DNA of 64,000 bases from CBFHMJ01 sp965656875 (GCA_965656875.1 CBFHMJ010000026.1:62001-126000), one strand, 5' to 3'. Positions 26,601-34,701 are shown, counted from the stretch's first letter. Made by a program: numbers and translations. Notes: generated from the sequence alone by a model not told the origin.

Positions 26601-27021
26601 TGGAAATGCCACCCGCACGCGGATTATTAGGCATTAATACCAGGTAGCTACCAGCAACACTGATAAAGGTAGTAAGCGCAGCACCTTTTTGGCCACGTTC
26701 TTCTTTATCAATCTGAATGATAACTTCCTGACCTTCTTTGATGACATCTTTAATGTTTGGACGACCATCAAATACGTAATTTTCAGGGAAATAAGAGCGA
26801 GCAATTTCTTTAACAGGGAGGAAACCGTGACGCTCTGCGCCATAGTCTACAAACGCGGCCTCAAGGCTTGGTTCTACACGCGTGATTTTCCCTTTGTAAA
26901 TATTTGCTTTTTTTTGTTCATGTCCCGGACTTTCGATATCTAGATCGTAAAGCCTTTGTCCATCAACCAGTGCAACACGCATCTCTTCTTCTTGAGTTGC
27001 ATTGATTAGCATTCGTTTCAT
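23611..27021 (-). CDS. rne: Ribonuclease E
   Basis: A 1136-residue essential endoribonuclease, scaffold of the RNA degradosome and processor of rRNA, tRNA and mRNA. The N-terminal 530 residues are the catalytic part: S1 domain (KGKITRVEPSLEAAFVDYG, from about residue 43), catalytic Asp residues near 303 (SIDINSSRATKG) and 346 (VIDFIDM), and Zn-link CPRCSGVG near 404. An amphipathic stretch SLFSTIAAWFKGLFS near 560 matches the membrane-targeting helix. The rest is a disordered Arg-rich then acidic tail that normally binds RNA and partner enzymes. It ends with NRYAAGSSMPMAKPE, like other gammaproteobacterial tails. It is divergent from rluC. Confidence 0.97.
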   Translation of the reverse strand: MKRMLINATQEEEMRVALVDGQRLYDLDIESPGHEQKKANIYKGKITRVEPSLEAAFVDYGAERHGFLPVKEIARSYFPENYVFDGRPNIKDVIKEGQEVIIQIDKEERGQKGAALTTFISVAGSYLVLMPNNPRAGGISRRIEGEERQELKDALSRLDLPKGMGLIVRTAGVGKSYEELEYDLQGLLSHWKDIQTAADSGPAPFLIHQESNVVFRAIRDYLRRDIGEILIDKEKVFEEAKLYIQRRPEFSNRIKLYKNDIPLFTHYQIESQIESAFKREVRLPSGGSIVIDPTEALTSIDINSSRATKGADIEETALNTNLEAADEIARQLKLRDLGGLIVIDFIDMTPIRHQREVENRLRDAVRQDRARVQIGKISRFGLLEMSRQRLRPSLREASHNTCPRCSGVGTIRGTESLALSVLRLIEEEAIKENTDQIQAQVPVSVATYLMNEKRNSISRIERRHNVHVMVIPNKHMETPQYEVTRLTSVDENADVSYNLVQKPEEATSTAPVQRAEPVTREKPVLQAAIAPSAPTPAPESRKPASQEKSLFSTIAAWFKGLFSNEEEEKKEQESNRRNNRSSNQDRRKKPRNRRSTKGRDRDRNENDRQDRNDNQKAQDGKNEGRKDNRRKQNDDKRKRNQESTDTDNQKNAKDQKEQKDQQREKKVTARRERRNLRKKVRIDNETSTSANNEATEDAENNQGVQVSEAQVKPNQRAKRNDRNRNNKVAKDKDANTANTEQTVAETTAKQDKPKQEEQKQPAKKAEGAKPKGKEQAAKPERQKPQAKAAPVAEDDNQESATPQVADASQSDDNKVDQDADKQGESRSRNRRSPRHLRASGQRRAKQRLQDDLPEGENPYKKAVESLNPVTEQAEEVQESQSATTPTENVETSVNSQVTDAVAPATETTANDGVNDRYPSDDNANEQSQSADNTEALAAAQSEASDDQASVNNDATAVTETVAEKTEVTAEASSVEPEVSATESVQPDNAATASTAEAEDNVVESVVDNNETQSDDASEHQSTASDNTQHNEPQVDVADAEKESMAVNSEEKDSPSVATTMKKRHQNISAKVSKPNRYAAGSSMPMAKPEAVDIAEQSVTPGVMATEDRIAVNTTGRFAGAGHSAQQSSSGAAKPGL

Positions 27022-27535
27022 ATTGTGAGACTCTTAACTTTTATTATTTGAGCCACCTCACAAATTGTGAACCAATATTTTTTCCAGATTTTATGCCCAA
27101 GCTTAAAATTAGCAGTCTCACGACTGGTGTGCTCAGGGTGCTTTCGTTTTGACTTCTTACAATCTACACCAGCTGTTTTTTATGGTTTATACAGCAGCTG
27201 CGGTATCTGAATGATTTACGCACACACTAAGTGAAATAGCTAAATGAAATATCTTTCTTTTGCCTGGCTTGTGGGTCGTTCCAGTGATCATGACCATCTG
27301 TTACACGCATGGCCTGTCCTGGATTGCGGTAGGATTCGAATGTCGAAAGTGGTTGGAAAACTCATTTGATTCTGTATGATCACGCATCCGAATTCGCGTC
27401 GCCCTGTATCGCTTCTGGCAAAAGGTCCTTTTTCCTGTTTTTTACAGGTAATTTTAAGCCGGGCGATTATCCCATTAATACACACGGCAAACAACTTAAT
27501 TATTGAGTGGAAATATAAAATTGACAAACACCGAG
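27022..27535. promoter_or_regulatory. Divergent rne / rluC control region
   Basis: About 510 bases separate the two starts. In E. coli the long rne leader folds and mediates autoregulation by RNase E; the similar length here suggests the same, but I cannot show homology. On the rne strand there is a hairpin-forming pair of CAGCTG blocks separated by about 19 bases (about 27165-27205). No promoter hexamers stand out strongly enough to assign. Confidence 0.4.
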
Positions 27536-28486
27536 ATGAAAAAATCGTCAGTCCAGGTTGTTGAAGTTACTGATGATTATGTTCTGCAACGAATTGATAA
27601 CTTTTTGCTCAATAAGTTAAAAGGAATCCCGAAAAGCGTTGTATATCGCATCGTGCGAAAAGGCGAAGTTCGGGTAAATAAGAAGCGAATAAAACCAGAC
27701 TATAAATTGCAAATGGGTGATTTAGTCCGGATTCCACCGGTACAACTGCCTGAACGTGAGACTCATTTACCGGCAGCGACCCTCGACAGCGTTGCTTCGT
27801 TGGAAGACGCGATTCTGTTTGAAGACAAACACTTCCTGATTATTAATAAACCATCCGGAATGGCTGTTCATGGCGGTAGCGGTTTATCGTTTGGTCTTAT
27901 CGAAGCGTTACGTTCACTCCGCCCGAATGAAAGACAACTTGAACTCGTCCATCGCCTGGATCGAGACACATCGGGTTGCCTTATAGTTGCTAAGAAACGT
28001 TCAGCCTTACGTTATTTTCATGAACAACTTCGATTGAAAACCATGGAAAAGAACTATAAAGCGCTGGTTCAGGGGCAGTGGCAAACCAAACATCGAAAAG
28101 TGATTGAGCCGTTGCGTAAAAATACCCTCAAATCAGGTGAACGTGTTGTTCGTGTTGATGAGGAGCAGGGTAAGTATGCTGAAACTCGTTTTCGTGTATT
28201 AGAACGTTTCGAGAAAACAACGCTGGTGCAGGCCTTTCCAGTGACTGGACGCACGCACCAGATTCGTGTTCATACTGCTTGTAAAGGATGCGCAATTGCG
28301 GGTGATGTTAAATATGGCGAAGAACAGTTTAATCAATCCTTGAAGGCAGTTGGCCTGAATAGACTTTTCTTGCATGCATTTAGTTTGAAATTCATTCATC
28401 CGGTGACGGAAAAAGAAATGTATGTTGAAGCACCGTTAGAGAGCTCATTAGAGAAAGTTTTACAGAATTTACGTCGTCAGGGCTAA
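27536..28486 (+). CDS. rluC: 23S rRNA pseudouridine synthase C
   Basis: A 316-residue protein from ATG 27536, close to E. coli RluC (319). It makes pseudouridines 955, 2504 and 2580 in 23S rRNA. An S4 RNA-binding domain (RIVRKGEVRVNKKRIKPDYK) comes first, followed by the RluA-type catalytic motif HRLDRDTSGCLIVAKK with the catalytic Asp in RLDRDT. In-frame TTG codons at 27503 and 27521 are alternative starts. TTG 27521 has a slightly better ribosome site, so the true N-terminus could be five residues longer. It is divergent from rne, as in E. coli. Confidence 0.95.
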   Translation: MKKSSVQVVEVTDDYVLQRIDNFLLNKLKGIPKSVVYRIVRKGEVRVNKKRIKPDYKLQMGDLVRIPPVQLPERETHLPAATLDSVASLEDAILFEDKHFLIINKPSGMAVHGGSGLSFGLIEALRSLRPNERQLELVHRLDRDTSGCLIVAKKRSALRYFHEQLRLKTMEKNYKALVQGQWQTKHRKVIEPLRKNTLKSGERVVRVDEEQGKYAETRFRVLERFEKTTLVQAFPVTGRTHQIRVHTACKGCAIAGDVKYGEEQFNQSLKAVGLNRLFLHAFSLKFIHPVTEKEMYVEAPLESSLEKVLQNLRRQG

Positions 28487-28568
28487 CTTATGTCGAAATC
28501 GGGTTAGCAGGCATGACTTGTCAGTAATGTCAGACTGACACGCACATTATCCAATAGCGGAGAAGTTC

Positions 28569-29219
28569 ATGAAGTACAAATTGGTCATTTTTGATTGGGA
28601 CGGTACCGTGATGGATTCGGTGGGACGAATCGTCTCATCAATGCAAGCTGCAGCGAATAGTAGCGGTATTGCAATACCGACTGAACAGGCGGTAAAAGAC
28701 ATCATTGGACTTAGTCTTGATAAAGCACTGGATAAGTTGTTTCCACAGGCTGATGAACAGCAAAGGCTGGCGTTGGTTGATGGTTACCGGGATCAGTATG
28801 TCACACTGAATAAAACTGAAACGCCATTATTTTCAGGTGCTGAACATTTATTAAATGAGTTACGGGACACTGGACATTATCTGGCTGTCGCAACCGGTAA
28901 AGCGCGACGTGGATTGAATCGTGTGTTTGAATCAACTGCATTGGGCGATCGTTTTCATACCTCGCGTTGTGCGGATGAGGCTGAATCGAAACCATCGCCG
29001 GATATGATTCACCAGATTATGACGGAATTATCGGTTGAACCGGAACAGACAATCATGATTGGTGATTCAATGTATGACATGGAAATGGCACGTTCGGCAG
29101 GTGTTGCTCGTATCGGTGTGACGCATGGCGTTCATGACCATGAAACGTTGAAAGACTATCAACCGGTATTACTGGCTGATAGTCTGCATGACGTTAAGCA
29201 GTTTTTGCTGAGTAAGTAA
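28569..29219 (+). CDS. HAD-superfamily hydrolase, phosphoglycolate phosphatase-like
   Basis: A 216-residue HAD subfamily IA phosphatase. Motif I is FDWDGTVMDS with nucleophile Asp near residue 9, motif II ATGKARRGL near 110, motif III Lys in SKPSPDMI near 140, and motif IV IGDSMYDMEMA near 165. A helical cap inserted after motif I gives specificity. Relatives next to rluC are usually annotated Gph-like or simply HAD-IA; the substrate is not deducible. Its last 26 bases overlap the end of the convergent yceF gene. It starts 82 bases after rluC and probably shares its transcript. Confidence 0.9.
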   Translation: MKYKLVIFDWDGTVMDSVGRIVSSMQAAANSSGIAIPTEQAVKDIIGLSLDKALDKLFPQADEQQRLALVDGYRDQYVTLNKTETPLFSGAEHLLNELRDTGHYLAVATGKARRGLNRVFESTALGDRFHTSRCADEAESKPSPDMIHQIMTELSVEPEQTIMIGDSMYDMEMARSAGVARIGVTHGVHDHETLKDYQPVLLADSLHDVKQFLLSK

Positions 29220-29829
29220 GTGGATTTAACCCCTGGTTAGTCAGCATACGGCAAAGTCTGATTAAAGGTAGACCGATTAAACTGTTGGGATCATCACCAT
29301 CGAGTTTTTCGAACAACGTGATACCCAGCCCTTCGCTTTTAAAGCTACCGGCGCAGTTCAACGGTTTTTCTGCTTTTATATAGGCTTTGATTTCGTCATC
29401 CGTTAAATGACGAAAATGAACATGGAAAATATCCAGCTCAACCTGGAGAGAGTGGTCACTGGTGTCCAGTAAGGCTAGCCCCGTATTAAAAGAAACTTTG
29501 TTTCCACTAAACAATTTAAGCTGATTTATAGCATTTTCTTCTGTATGGGGTTTTCCCAGAATCTGTTCGCCAAACACTGCAACCTGATCAGAACCAATAA
29601 TCAATGATTGTTCGGACTGAGGATCTTCGTTGCAGCGCATGACATTGTAAATTGCTTTTGCCTTTTCACAGGCTAATCTTTTTACCAGGGCCTCTGGTGA
29701 TTCTCCTTCCTGACGACTCTCATCTATGTTTGGTGAAAGTGTCGTAAAAGGTATATTGAGTTTTTCGAGAAGCTGTCTTCTGAATGGAGATTGCGATCCA
29801 AGAACGATTTGTCTGGATGGAGCTTGCAT
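29194..29829 (-). CDS. yceF: Maf-family nucleotide pyrophosphatase (YceF, m7GTP type)
   Basis: A 211-residue Maf/HAM1-fold protein. The N-terminal signature GSQSPFRRQLLEKLNIPF matches the S-x-S-x-R-x-x-L substrate loop, followed by IIGSDQVAVFGEQILGKP with the catalytic acidic residue. The SQSPFRRQL form and the position next to rluC and yceD-rpmF correspond to YceF, reported to hydrolyse 7-methyl-GTP, rather than to the dTTP/UTP enzyme YhdE. It is transcribed away from yceD and converges, with a 26-base overlap, on the HAD gene. Confidence 0.92.
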   Translation of the reverse strand: MQAPSRQIVLGSQSPFRRQLLEKLNIPFTTLSPNIDESRQEGESPEALVKRLACEKAKAIYNVMRCNEDPQSEQSLIIGSDQVAVFGEQILGKPHTEENAINQLKLFSGNKVSFNTGLALLDTSDHSLQVELDIFHVHFRHLTDDEIKAYIKAEKPLNCAGSFKSEGLGITLFEKLDGDDPNSLIGLPLIRLCRMLTNQGLNPLTYSAKTA

Positions 29830-29975
29830 AAACTGAACCTGATATAAGGATTAATGAATACTTTTCTTAATCCACGTATATGAGGATGTTTTGCAATTAT
29901 TAAAGGGCAATTTTTACAAGTTGGCCGAAAGATCAGGATTTCACCAGGTTATCATTCAAAAATCGGTTAAAAGCT

Positions 29976-30004
29976 TTGACAGTTTTTTTCCATAAATATA
30001 TTAT
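29976..30004 (+). promoter_or_regulatory. Promoter of yceD-rpmF, predicted to give a nearly leaderless mRNA
   Basis: A perfect TTGACA -35 (29976-29981), a 17-base spacer and a TATTAT -10 (29999-30004), then a GC-rich GCGCGCC. The expected start near 30011 lies only two to four bases before the yceD ATG at 30014, and no ribosome-binding sequence separates them. Confidence 0.8.
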
Positions 30005-30013
30005 GCGCGCCTT

Positions 30014-30535
30014 ATGCAAAAGGTTAAGATTCCCGTCTCGCTGGATTTATACAAAGCAGCTCAACAAAGACTGCATTATGAAGGTATAGTCCCGCCGAAA
30101 GATTTACCCAGGCTCGTAGAGGCTGTGGTGAACGTCGAAAGAGACGTAGATGTAAAGATTGAATGTGGCGTTGACGAACAAGGGCTTCTCTTTATTAAGG
30201 GAAAAGCTTCGGCTGAAGTTACTACGACTTGTCAACGTTGCAACAATGATATGAAGCTGGATTTGGCCTCTGACTTTGCGTTTTCCCCTGTTAAGGAAGA
30301 AGACGAAGATGATGAACTTCTACCAGAGCGCTATGAGCCTCTGGAGCTTGAACGATTTGATGAGATTGATCTGAAAAGACTGGTCGAAGATGAATTGATT
30401 TTAGCATTACCCTTGATTGCTATGCATGATGATGCTGATTGCAACGCTTCACAACAGGATATGAGTTGGGGAGAAATTGAGGAAGAGGAAAAACCAAATC
30501 CATTTGATGTGTTAAAACAAATTAAGCGAAATTAA
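30014..30535 (+). CDS. yceD: YceD family (DUF177) 23S rRNA accumulation protein
   Basis: A 173-residue acidic protein. The start MQKVKIPVSLDLYKAAQQRL matches the conserved N-terminus of E. coli YceD, so the ATG at 30014 is well supported. CQRC near residue 74 and the C-terminal EIDLKRLVEDELILALPLI and KPNPFDVLKQIKR are family signatures. YceD is needed for normal 23S rRNA accumulation and, in plants and bacteria, for correct processing. It is co-transcribed with rpmF, 20 bases downstream. It is unusual in lacking any 5' leader under the predicted promoter. Confidence 0.95.
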   Translation: MQKVKIPVSLDLYKAAQQRLHYEGIVPPKDLPRLVEAVVNVERDVDVKIECGVDEQGLLFIKGKASAEVTTTCQRCNNDMKLDLASDFAFSPVKEEDEDDELLPERYEPLELERFDEIDLKRLVEDELILALPLIAMHDDADCNASQQDMSWGEIEEEEKPNPFDVLKQIKRN

Positions 30536-30555
30536 TCAGTTAGGAGAAGGGTAAA

Positions 30556-30726
30556 ATGGCTGTACAACAAAACCGTAAAACTCGCTCAAAGCGTGGTATG
30601 CGTCGTTCTCATGATGCGTTAAGTGGTCCAACTTTATCAGTTGATCAGACTACTGGTGAAACTCACCGTCGTCATCACGTAACAGCAGACGGTTACTACA
30701 AAGGTCGCCAGGTAATCGCTAAATAA
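30556..30726 (+). CDS. rpmF: 50S ribosomal protein L32
   Basis: A 56-residue protein beginning MAVQQNRKTRSKRGMRRSHD, the standard L32 N-terminus, and ending YYKGRQVIAK. It lacks the four zinc-binding cysteines found in some L32 proteins, as is normal for gammaproteobacterial L32. A strong ribosome site TAGGAGAAGG lies eight bases before the ATG. It sits between yceD and plsX, the classical arrangement that couples ribosome and lipid synthesis genes. Confidence 0.98.
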   Translation: MAVQQNRKTRSKRGMRRSHDALSGPTLSVDQTTGETHRRHHVTADGYYKGRQVIAK

Positions 30727-30738
30727 GCGGAGCCTGTT

Positions 30739-31764
30739 GTGACAAATCTAACCATAGCGTTAGATATTATGGGGGGCGATTACGGCCCCCGTTCAACTAT
30801 ACCCGCCGCCGTTCAGGCACTGGAACTCCATTCTTCGTTACATCTTATTCTCTGTGGTCATAATCAACTCATTCAGACAGAGTTGAATAAAGCCGGTGTT
30901 CTCTATCATCCACGTATTTCGATTCAGCATTGTGAACAAGTAGTTAATATGGATGAAAAGCCCGCTGCAGCCCTTCGTTCAAAACGTGAATCTTCCATGC
31001 GAAAAGCGTTAGACATGGTTCAGGAAGGAAAAGCACAAGCTTGTGTAAGCGCCGGAAATACAGGCGCGTTGCTCGCTATGGCGCATTATGTGCTGAAAAT
31101 GCTGCCTGGTGTTGAGCGACCGGCATTGATTACAGCGCTCCCTACAATTGATAAAAAACCGGTTTTCCTGCTTGATTTAGGCGCTAATGTAGTTTGCGAT
31201 TCAGAAACGTTATTCCAGTTTGCAGTGATGGGTTCAGTGCTTGCTGAGGAAGTTGAAGGGATTGAATCTCCTAAAGTAGCCTTACTAAATATGGGCGAAG
31301 AGGAAATCAAGGGAAATGATCAAATCAAGCAAACTGCTCAATTATTGACAAAAACAGAAAATATTAATTATATAGGATACATAGAGGGGGGGGACATCTT
31401 TTCCGCCAGGGCAGATGTGGTTGTGTGTGAAGGCTTTGTTGGTAACGTAGCACTGAAAACGTGCGAAGGCATTGCTAAATTAATCATCAAAAAACTGAAA
31501 TCTGCTATCGAAAAGTCTTTTTGGAGTAAGCTTTTGGGCCTGATATTGCTACCCGCGCTTAAAAAGCTCTATAAAAGAGTGAACCCCGACCAGTATAACG
31601 GTGCAAGTTTGATAGGATTGCGCGGCATTGTCGTCAAGAGCCATGGTAATGCTTCTCCGACCGCATTTTTAAGTGCTATCAGTGAAGCAGTTCGAGAAAT
31701 CGAAAGACAGGTGCCAGACAAAATCAAGCACAAACTTGAGCACGTATTAATCGAAAAAAGCTAA
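30739..31764 (+). CDS. plsX: Phosphate acyltransferase PlsX
   Basis: A 341-residue protein that makes acyl-phosphate from acyl-ACP for phosphatidic acid synthesis at the inner membrane. The start is GTG (30739) with GCGGAGCC upstream. Conserved features are ALDIMGGDYGPRSTIPA at the N-terminus, SAGNTGALLAMAHYVL near residue 105, and VCEGFVGNVALKTCEG near 230. A run of eight G residues at 31386-31393 encodes the Gly-Gly of the EGGD segment and could be prone to slippage. The gene is intact in this copy. It begins 12 bases after rpmF. Confidence 0.97.
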   Translation: MTNLTIALDIMGGDYGPRSTIPAAVQALELHSSLHLILCGHNQLIQTELNKAGVLYHPRISIQHCEQVVNMDEKPAAALRSKRESSMRKALDMVQEGKAQACVSAGNTGALLAMAHYVLKMLPGVERPALITALPTIDKKPVFLLDLGANVVCDSETLFQFAVMGSVLAEEVEGIESPKVALLNMGEEEIKGNDQIKQTAQLLTKTENINYIGYIEGGDIFSARADVVVCEGFVGNVALKTCEGIAKLIIKKLKSAIEKSFWSKLLGLILLPALKKLYKRVNPDQYNGASLIGLRGIVVKSHGNASPTAFLSAISEAVREIERQVPDKIKHKLEHVLIEKS

Positions 31765-31776
31765 TTTAGGGTCCTC

Positions 31777-32736
31777 ATGTATTCAAGAATTATCGGTACT
31801 GGAAGTGGTTTTCCAGAAAAGGTGCTTACCAATCATGATTTAGCAAAATTGGTAGACACCAGTGACGAATGGATAACAGAGCGAACAGGCATCAGAGAAC
31901 GTCGAGTAGCAGGACCTAACGAAAATGCAGCTTCTTTAGGGGCTATTGCTGCCCGAAATGCTGTAGAAGCAGCGGGCATCGAGTTGTCAGACATTGATAT
32001 GATTATTATGGGCACAACCAGCTCTACAACAATGTTGCCCAGTGCTGCTGTTGAAGTTCAGCGCTTGTTAGATCTTCCCAATATTCCTGCATTTGATGTG
32101 TCTGCTGCATGTTCAGGTTTTATTTTTACGTTAAGTATTGCTGACCAGTTTATTCGTGCCGGATCGGCAAAAAATATTTTAGTAATTGGCGCAGATACAT
32201 TAAGCAAAATTTGTGATCCAAACGACAGAACAACTCTGGTGCTGTTTGGTGATGGTGCCGGGGCTGTCGTTTTATCAGCAAGCGAAGAGCAGGGCATAAT
32301 CTCTACACATTTACATTCTGATGGTAATTATCAGGATTTACTGGGTGCAAAAGCTATTCCTCCAGGACAGAATGTCTCTCCAGATTATGGTTACCTTTAT
32401 ATGAAAGGTAATGAAGTATTTAAAGTTGCCGTTAAGAAGCTCAGCGAAATTGTTACTGAAACAATGGAAGCAAATGATATCAGTAAAGAAGATATTGACT
32501 GGCTTGTGCCTCATCAGGCTAATTTACGCATTATTTCAGCAACCGCGAAGAAATTGTCACTGGACATGGACCGGGTAGTGATTAACCTGGACAGATACGG
32601 CAATACATCTGCTGCTACTATTCCAACTGCGCTTGATGAAGCGGTTCGTGATGGCCGTATCAAACGTGGTCAAACGTTATTATTTGAAGCGTTTGGCAGT
32701 GGCTTCGCGTGGGGTTCAGCCCTGGTTAAATACTAA
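31777..32736 (+). CDS. fabH: 3-oxoacyl-ACP synthase III
   Basis: A 319-residue condensing enzyme that starts fatty-acid chains from acetyl-CoA and malonyl-ACP. The catalytic triad is visible: Cys in VSAACSGFIF near residue 112, His in VPHQANLRI near 246, and Asn in RYGNTSAA near 276. Length is normal. It begins 12 bases after plsX. The hairpin and T-run after its stop separates it from fabD, so fabD may be expressed partly from its own promoter. Confidence 0.98.
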   Translation: MYSRIIGTGSGFPEKVLTNHDLAKLVDTSDEWITERTGIRERRVAGPNENAASLGAIAARNAVEAAGIELSDIDMIIMGTTSSTTMLPSAAVEVQRLLDLPNIPAFDVSAACSGFIFTLSIADQFIRAGSAKNILVIGADTLSKICDPNDRTTLVLFGDGAGAVVLSASEEQGIISTHLHSDGNYQDLLGAKAIPPGQNVSPDYGYLYMKGNEVFKVAVKKLSEIVTETMEANDISKEDIDWLVPHQANLRIISATAKKLSLDMDRVVINLDRYGNTSAATIPTALDEAVRDGRIKRGQTLLFEAFGSGFAWGSALVKY

Positions 32737-32748
32737 ATTGTTTTAGAG

Positions 32749-32783
32749 ACCAGTACCGGTTTGTTTCCGGTATTGGTTTTTTT
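32749..32783 (+). terminator. Intrinsic terminator or attenuator between fabH and fabD
   Basis: The 11-base stem ACCAGTACCGG (32749-32759) pairs with CCGGTATTGGT (32767-32777), allowing one G-T pair, and runs directly into seven T residues. It lies between co-directional fatty-acid genes, so partial read-through is likely. Confidence 0.75.
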
Positions 32784-32848
32784 GTGTCTGATGCTGAATG
32801 AGACGTTGTCATCGGCGAGACAGTCATTTTAAAAAAGGTAGAAAATTG

Positions 32849-33784
32849 ATGGGCAAACTGTCGATTGTATTTCCCGGTCAAGGTTCTCAGCACTCGGGAA
32901 TGTTTAAAGAACTACATGACGAATATACTGTGGTGCGTGACACATTTAGTCAGGCATCGTCAGTTCTTGGATATGATTTAGCGGCTACTATTTTTGATGG
33001 CCCTGAAGAAGAACTGAATAAAACATGGATTACACAACCTGCAATTCTTACATGCTCTGTCGCATTATGGCGTGTTTGGCAGGAACTGGGTGGCCAACAG
33101 CCTGACTTAATCGCAGGACACAGTCTTGGCGAATATTCTGCGTTAGCATGTTCTGGTGTTATAGCATTTGATGACGCTGTAGCACTGGTAGAAAAACGCG
33201 GTAAGTTAATGGCAGAGGCAGTGCCGGCAGGCGTTGGCGCTATGGCTGCAATCATCGGTCTTGATGACGATGCAGTGCTAAGTAGTTGTGAAGCAGCGGC
33301 TAACAACGAAATTGTCACACCTGTGAATTATAATTCGCCGGGTCAGGTTGTTATTGCCGGTCACGCTGCGGCGGTCGAACGTGCGATTGAGCAATGTAAA
33401 GAAGCGGGTGCTCGCAAAGCAATGCCACTGGCTGTTAGCGTACCTTCTCACTGCATGCTAATGAAACCTGCTGCAGAAGAACTCTTATCTGCATTAAACG
33501 ACATTGAATTAAATCAACCCGAAGCAGATGTTGTGAACAATGCTGATGTTGCTGTTGTCAAAGATGTAAATGCTATTCGTGATGCGCTGGTAAAACAGCT
33601 TTACAGCCCGGTTCGCTGGACTGAGAGTATGCAATTTGCGGCAAGGCAAGGCGTAACGACTATGTATGAATTCGGTCCGGGTAAAGTATTGACCGGTCTG
33701 GTTAAACGGATTGATAAATCAATTAAATGTACCGCTATCAATAAAGTTGATGCATTAAAAGCGGCACTTGAAACAAATAGTTAA
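32849..33784 (+). CDS. fabD: Malonyl-CoA:ACP transacylase
   Basis: The start is placed at ATG 32849 (311 residues, MGKLSIVFPGQGSQHSGM), where FabD proteins begin. An AAAAAAGGTAG ribosome site is just upstream, and the frame further upstream is non-homologous. GHSLGEYSALAC near residue 92 carries the nucleophile Ser, and VPSHCMLM carries the catalytic His. It loads malonate onto ACP for elongation. It follows fabH after a terminator-like hairpin and precedes fabG by 59 bases. Confidence 0.97.
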   Translation: MGKLSIVFPGQGSQHSGMFKELHDEYTVVRDTFSQASSVLGYDLAATIFDGPEEELNKTWITQPAILTCSVALWRVWQELGGQQPDLIAGHSLGEYSALACSGVIAFDDAVALVEKRGKLMAEAVPAGVGAMAAIIGLDDDAVLSSCEAAANNEIVTPVNYNSPGQVVIAGHAAAVERAIEQCKEAGARKAMPLAVSVPSHCMLMKPAAEELLSALNDIELNQPEADVVNNADVAVVKDVNAIRDALVKQLYSPVRWTESMQFAARQGVTTMYEFGPGKVLTGLVKRIDKSIKCTAINKVDALKAALETNS

Positions 33785-33843
33785 GAATTAAAACGGTAGT
33801 TTAATACTACTGTATGTAAATCTTTAATTACTGAGGAAGACTC

Positions 33844-34590
33844 ATGTCTGAATTTTTGTCACTAGAAGGCAAAATCGCGTTAGTTACCGGAGCCAGTCGT
33901 GGCATCGGTCAGGCTATCGCAAATAAGCTGGTTAGTGCAGGTGCATTTGTTATTGGCACTGCGACATCGGAAAAAGGTGCCGCTGCAATTGCTGAGTATT
34001 TAGGTGAAAATGGTGCAGGAAAGGTGTTAAATGTCACTGATCCTGAGTCGATTTCACAATTATTTACTGATATCAAAGCATTACGTGGAGATGTTGATAT
34101 TCTTGTCAATAACGCAGGCATTACGCGTGATAACGTAATGATGCGTATGAAAGATGAAGAATGGAATGACATCATGGATACTAACCTGACGTCTGTTTTC
34201 CGTCTGAGTAAAACTGTTTTACGTCCGATGATGAAAAAGCGTACAGGTCGAATTATTAATATTGGCTCTGTAGTGGGCAGCATGGGTAATGCCGGTCAGG
34301 TTAATTACGCAGCAGCTAAAGCGGGTCTGATTGGTTTTACCAAATCACTGGCAAAAGAAGTCGCCAGTCGTGGTATTACTGTAAATACGGTAGCTCCGGG
34401 CTTTATTGACACCGACATGACGAAAGAACTGACGGACGATCAAAAAGAAGCTATTTTTGGACAAATTCCAATGAGTCGCCTTGGACAACCAGAAGAGATT
34501 GCGTCAACGGTATTATTCCTGGCGTCTAACGAAGCTGGTTACATCACAGGCGAAACATTACATGTAAATGGCGGAATGTTTATGATTTAA
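33844..34590 (+). CDS. fabG: 3-oxoacyl-ACP reductase
   Basis: A 248-residue short-chain dehydrogenase that uses NADPH to reduce beta-ketoacyl-ACP. The Rossmann motif is VTGASRGIGQAIA near residue 14, NNAGITRDNVMM near 86, catalytic Ser in NIGSVVGSMGNAG near 138, and YAAAKAG with Tyr and Lys near 151/155. The C-terminus ITGETLHVNGGMFM is typical. A good ribosome site (GAGGAAG) precedes it. A 19-base palindrome (34591-34609) begins directly after the stop codon. Confidence 0.98.
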   Translation: MSEFLSLEGKIALVTGASRGIGQAIANKLVSAGAFVIGTATSEKGAAAIAEYLGENGAGKVLNVTDPESISQLFTDIKALRGDVDILVNNAGITRDNVMMRMKDEEWNDIMDTNLTSVFRLSKTVLRPMMKKRTGRIINIGSVVGSMGNAGQVNYAAAKAGLIGFTKSLAKEVASRGITVNTVAPGFIDTDMTKELTDDQKEAIFGQIPMSRLGQPEEIASTVLFLASNEAGYITGETLHVNGGMFMI

Positions 34591-34609
34591 AGGAAGTTTT
34601 AAACTTCCT
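34591..34609 (+). terminator. Perfect palindrome after fabG, possible weak terminator
   Basis: AGGAAGTTTTAAACTTCCT is a perfect inverted repeat starting at the base after the fabG stop. It is followed by GCTTGTTTTG, so it could pause or partly stop transcription before acpP. Confidence 0.45.
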
Positions 34610-34672
34610 GCTTGTTTTGTGGCGGATTGATAGAAATCTGGTGTGATGAGTTTAAAAAATTTAAGCAGTTTC

Positions 34673-34701
34673 TTGAAACCACATATTTGAAGGCATAAAC
34701 T
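34673..34701 (+). promoter_or_regulatory. acpP: Probable acpP promoter
   Basis: TTGAAA at 34673-34678, a 17-base spacer and TAAACT at 34696-34701. The predicted start is near 34708, about 49 bases before the acpP ATG. A dedicated acpP promoter is expected because ACP is needed in large amounts. Confidence 0.55.

Noticed and set aside
31386..31393. Frameshift in plsX at the G8 run
   Set aside because: The frame reads through the tract to the normal C-terminus with conserved motifs on both sides, so this copy is intact.
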